Shown here: in pieces, positions 59,972-64,000 of the stretch
Position numbering within the stretch: position 1 is the stretch's first letter
Layout: every line of letters starts with the position of its first letter
DNA from: Phytoseiulus persimilis
Taxonomy: Eukaryota; Arthropoda; Arachnida; Mesostigmata; Phytoseiidae
NCBI GenBank assembly: GCA_037576195.1
Contig: CM075101.1
Location: forward strand, 9,362,001 to 9,426,000
Length of the DNA stretch: 64,000 bases
Reading direction: 5' to 3'
Notes under the pieces: generated by a model
The model's input: only the letters and a program-made list of their open reading frames with translations
The model's database searches: none
Told to the model about the DNA's origin: nothing
Made by a program: the position numbers and the translations under genes

Positions 59972-62900
59972 ACCATGTCGCGGGCAGGATACGAAGGGTG
60001 ATCAAGGAAATTCTCAGCTTTGAAACTCGGGTTTTCTCATGAGCCAGGATCATATGTCAGTCGCAGCGCAGAATTCAATTTTCTCCTGTGAACATCGGCT
60101 CCCGCTGACTGTCAGACACACAACCATTTCGAAGCCGGAACGAGCTGTTCAATGCGAACATTTCCCCCTACCCGTTGCATGATCACGAGTCTGGTGATCA
60201 ACAGTCCTGCAAGACGCGTCTTCATCCGCGCATCTGCCCCAGCTTGCGACGATCCTCATGATTACACGCGAACGAAGAGGAACACGGAAAGTCAGCCTGA
60301 TTTTCCAGCCTGGGATTTATCATGCTGAACCATGCAGTGGAACGGATTGAGTTCTCCAATATGATCTCCGACGTCTCGCCATGATCCGTGGCAGAAGCAG
60401 CATTTCTTGGGCGGTGAAGCTCCAAACCATGACGACCAGCGAGACCTTCACAACCGAGGAGGAGCAAGCTTCCCGAAAATTCCGACTCCTCCCCGTCGCG
60501 CTCGGAAATTCCTGCGGAGTTAGCCGGTGATACCTTTGCGACAGTAAGGACCTGTTCGCGGTTGAGTTGATTGAGTCCACAAAGTTCACCCAAGCGAGGA
60601 TCGGACTCGGAGACCCACACATTGTTTGCTATTCTCCACGGTCCTTATATCTAATAATACCGCTTGAGTTTTCTTGGCGGGCTCCGCTATCCGGTGCTCC
60701 TTTCAAATGATTATGAGACCTATGATATATGGCGTCTGACCTATGACTCAGTGCCCTGTGCTCATCCTGCCACGAGGTTTCCCCATGAATCCTCATCATT
60801 ACCGGAGTCGTCTACCAGGTATTCCCCAGCCCTAGCGAAGACCTACGAACATTTTCTCCGTGCCACCTCATTGTCAATCTGTTTGTTAAGAAGGTCGTTC
60901 CCTCAGGTTCGAGTTGTGTTTGTCCTGGAGGAGATGGTTCTCCCAACTCTTCCCCCGACTACGGAGCTTAAGTTCCATCCGTACGTTTTCTAAGATCTCT
61001 CGAAAACCCTTCGAGAGGTCGGATACACTTTCAGAGGAGAGAGTCGGACCTGGAGTAGTTGAACTGAGCACGAATAAAAACGTGTCTCGCAACTGTACAA
61101 TAAACACGCGCTGGGAATGAGCTTCCAACGCTGACCTCGGTTTCGAGGGGAACTTTCGGACAGCTTCAGGCTCACAATTACCCGAGAATTGAGAAAATTG
61201 AGAAAAATTATTGAGAAAAGAAGGAGGAGCGACTGCCGCTCCAACTCCTCTGTGCTGCCTCTGGGATTCGCCAAAACTGTTTCGCAGACGAATTCTAATA
61301 TTGATGATGGAACTATCAAGCACTCTCCCGACGATGAGTGAGCAGCCTCCATGATTTAGAGTCGTTGATCTTGGCTCTGCCCTGCTCAGGGCGGTTCTGG
61401 ATCCCCCTACTCGTGAGTATGAGCTGTATATGTGTCCTACACGCAACTTTTCCGTTGTCCTCAGCGCCTCTGCCATTTTTCCATCAACTGTTACAACTCA
61501 ATGTACGCAGTGCCAGCGGTCGAGTTTCTTGAGCATTCTGCGAACGAAATTTCGTGCGAAGTTCTATATGCTTCGGAATTTGCTCCTGATAACGAGAGTC
61601 ATTATTCAATGCAGCTTTCTCAAGCCCGCAGAGCACATAGCGCTTAATACAGTCCGTGAGCCCCAAAACCTCTTGACCAATGCGAGGCCTGCTCAGAGCC
61701 AGCGAAGTCGTGCAGATTAAGGTGACAATCGAAGAGAGAGCGTGTAAACCGAGGGAAATTCTCAGAGCTCGCCGGTCAGGAATTCATTTACACTCGCTGG
61801 GGAACTTCCACAAGTCACAGCTGCCTTTGGTGTTTCAGTCAGTACTGTCACCAGGTAGCTACCAGATCCGGCGCCGATGACCGAGGGTACTTCCGGTTTA
61901 TCGAGCTGTAACGAGCAGAAGATCCCCTTTGAATGGCGATTGATTCCTGATGGGGGAGCTCTCGGAACCTTAGGCCTTGCAGATCTCGTATCGGGAAAGA
62001 GAGAGAGGGCTCCCGGAGTTCGGGCTTGTGAGTAATCGGGCTCCCGGGTATCCTGGGGGCCAATCTGGCAGCGCTGCAGACCTCCGAAATTTCGAATAAG
62101 ATGAGAAGTGGCTGGCAGATCGAACGGAACACAGGCGCTGTGGTTGGACGGAGTCATGCGCTGTTCAGCTATGTGCCGGACGAGTCCGGTGAGCTCAAGG
62201 ACGGTCACGCACCTCAATCATACCGGAGACACACGGGGAAATTCTGCGGAGCAGATGAGGGAACGCGCATATAAGCAGACAATGGTTCCAATCTGCTGGA
62301 GCCTTGTTGCTGTCCAACGAAACGGAGACACGGAGTTGCTCCGCCACGATCTACGCCCAACAACAGCCTGACCCTCCTGCCCTGCGCAAGCGTAGCTTAG
62401 GAGGCATCATCCCCATGCGAGAGGGCTTCGACAGAGTCTCATCTGACACCAATTTCTCCAGTCAGTTTGGAGCGACCAAGACGGGATCCCGAGTCTCATG
62501 AGCCATCTGAAAGGGGCTGGGTGGGTAAGTGACCCCAGGTTGAGGTATGGGAGGAATTCTTCGTTTTCAGGCTGTCGTATGTCAGCACAGCATAGGGCAA
62601 CCGGATCTGAGCGGAAGGTGCTCGGAAAGCCTGAAAAAGCTAGGAGAAGTGACGAGGAGCATGACAGCTAGACAAGGTCGTATCTCGTTGGAGAGCAATG
62701 GAGCTTCTCCAAATGCATCCGTTCGTTGTCGTACGCCAACCCAATGCTGAGATATGACAATTTGGAAATCGAGCATTCCTCCTAGTCCCCAACATTGAGG
62801 CACTCATCCGCCCATCCCCTCTAGCCGCTGACCGCCGGTTACGGAAGCAGCGGTGAGCAAACTCCACCGAAAGCGTAAGGAAACCGATCTATCGCTTCAG

Positions 62901-64000
62901 GTCGCCTCGATTCTTGTGGTCACGTGCACTGTTGCTACGCAGTCTCCACGAATAAATTGTCGGCCTGGAGACTGCGGTCACGGAAAATTGCGCCCACCAC
63001 TGATCGTTGAGTGTTCTCCCAATCACACTAGTTGAATCAATTTCAGTCGATGTCGGAGCCCTAGTCTCGATCGGAATGTCCTCGCGAGGGAAGCTCGGCC
63101 CGAGGGAGCGATCTGGACGCCGCGCTTCCCTCCCGACTTTGAGATTAACTCCCGGCGACAACGTGAGAGGTTTCGGGCCGAGAAGACCAACGATCGGAGC
63201 TTTTTGACGGATTTTCGTTTCGGTGTTAGAGATGAGAGATCAGCATTGTACTTGTCCGCATGTTTCGATTCACTGGTTCTCGTAGTCATCGACACATTCG
63301 CTTCGCGTTAACTCCTTGTGTACGGGGTCGTTCCCAGGATATACCAGGACAAGTTTTGTGAATCTCGAACATGGACTGGTTGTTCTAGTCATCGGCGGTT
63401 TCTTCGGGGTCTTGGAAGCATTCTTATGTCGGTTTTTTGTTGTAGACGTTCCTTTCTTCTGTTCGACCCTTTTTGCTATTCTCGTTTTCACGATACCGAC
63501 GTAACTGTTTCTCTCTCGGCTTATCGAATCTGTGATTCATCCGGATCTAATTGAAGCTTCAGCGGCTGCAGTAGATCGATTGGGGCTGATGTATTCGGTT
63601 TTTTGCTCCTTGTTCTCGATGTCTGCCGACTTCCTCTCCCAGCGCTCCTTGCCTTCGCGTCGTCTACATTACCCGCCTCTTTCCGAATTTTGATGCTCCG
63701 AATTTCATCAGCTGTGGTGAAGAAAAGTTCCTTCTTGGGTTGACCTCCGCATCACATGTAATTTTTCCCGCGCAAGACGGCGGAGTACACAGCACCGATC
63801 CTCGCCAAGCTGAATCGTTCAAAGAGACGTTCGCAACAAAATATCCGTTCTTTCTAGCGGAGTTCTCTCTATTGCAGCCTCCTCCGGAACGAAGTCTGAA
63901 GGGAGCCGAAGTAGGGAACGGAGAAGGACTCAAATGTTCAATCGAGGTAGGTAATCATGAGGGTCATTCGTTTTTTCTCTCCGCTCCCAGGTTCTCCCGT
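59972..64000. other. Nothing recognised; possible upstream part of the receptor gene
   Basis: Minus-strand frames 60886-61476 (196 residues, with a hydrophobic SLLLLFSIIFLNFL in an overlapping frame at 60990-61352) and 61762-62217 (151 residues) are open but unrecognised. The first receptor exon or exons, or the promoter, could lie here or beyond the window edge. Confidence 0.35.

Overview
This is eukaryotic, intron-rich nuclear DNA, almost certainly from an arthropod. Base composition is near 50% GC with abundant CpG. Coding sequence is split into short exons with GT-AG borders, there is no bacterial-style gene packing, and the best-supported gene is an invertebrate D2-like dopamine receptor. 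The GC level and the receptor sequence would suit a mesostigmatid mite, but the species is inference and not proven by the window.

The receptor lies on the minus strand from 57869 down to 43665. Eight exons can be chained with consistent phases from mid-TM1 to the stop codon, giving 357 residues. They carry the aminergic hallmarks: Asp in TM2 and TM3, the serine trio in TM5, CWxP in TM6, NPxxY in TM7 and a short tail. One exon of the third intracellular loop ends at a GC donor (CAG|GCAAGT) and opens an intron of about 8 kb. The exon or exons for the N-terminus and the start of TM1 were not found and may lie right of 57869 or outside the window.

From 1 to about 43600 no gene can be named. This part is dominated by repeats. 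There is a 1110-bp fold-back transposon with hAT-type ends and a perfect 8-bp target duplication (12438-13547). A 959-bp TA-flanked hairpin element sits at 24329-25287, with two relatives sharing its CAGGGTGG termini at 30266-31124 and, truncated, at 21183-21899. A third fold-back architecture is at 1151-1976. A 45-bp tandem unit recurs in inverted arms inside two elements with different termini and again at 23889-24011. A diverged repeat pair flanks the hAT-like element in mirror symmetry. A tRNA-derived SINE head is at 5281-5350, and a long CT microsatellite at 16953-17166.

Several open frames are longer or more protein-like than expected by chance, but no family is recognised: 3398-4294 (minus), 4684-4963 (plus, with splice borders and a membrane segment), 28220-29413 (plus, one internal stop), 33522-33989 (minus), 49325-49795 (minus, inside the receptor intron), 50406-50660 (plus, same intron) and 59255-59971 (minus, upstream of the receptor exons). 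They are listed as candidates with low confidence.
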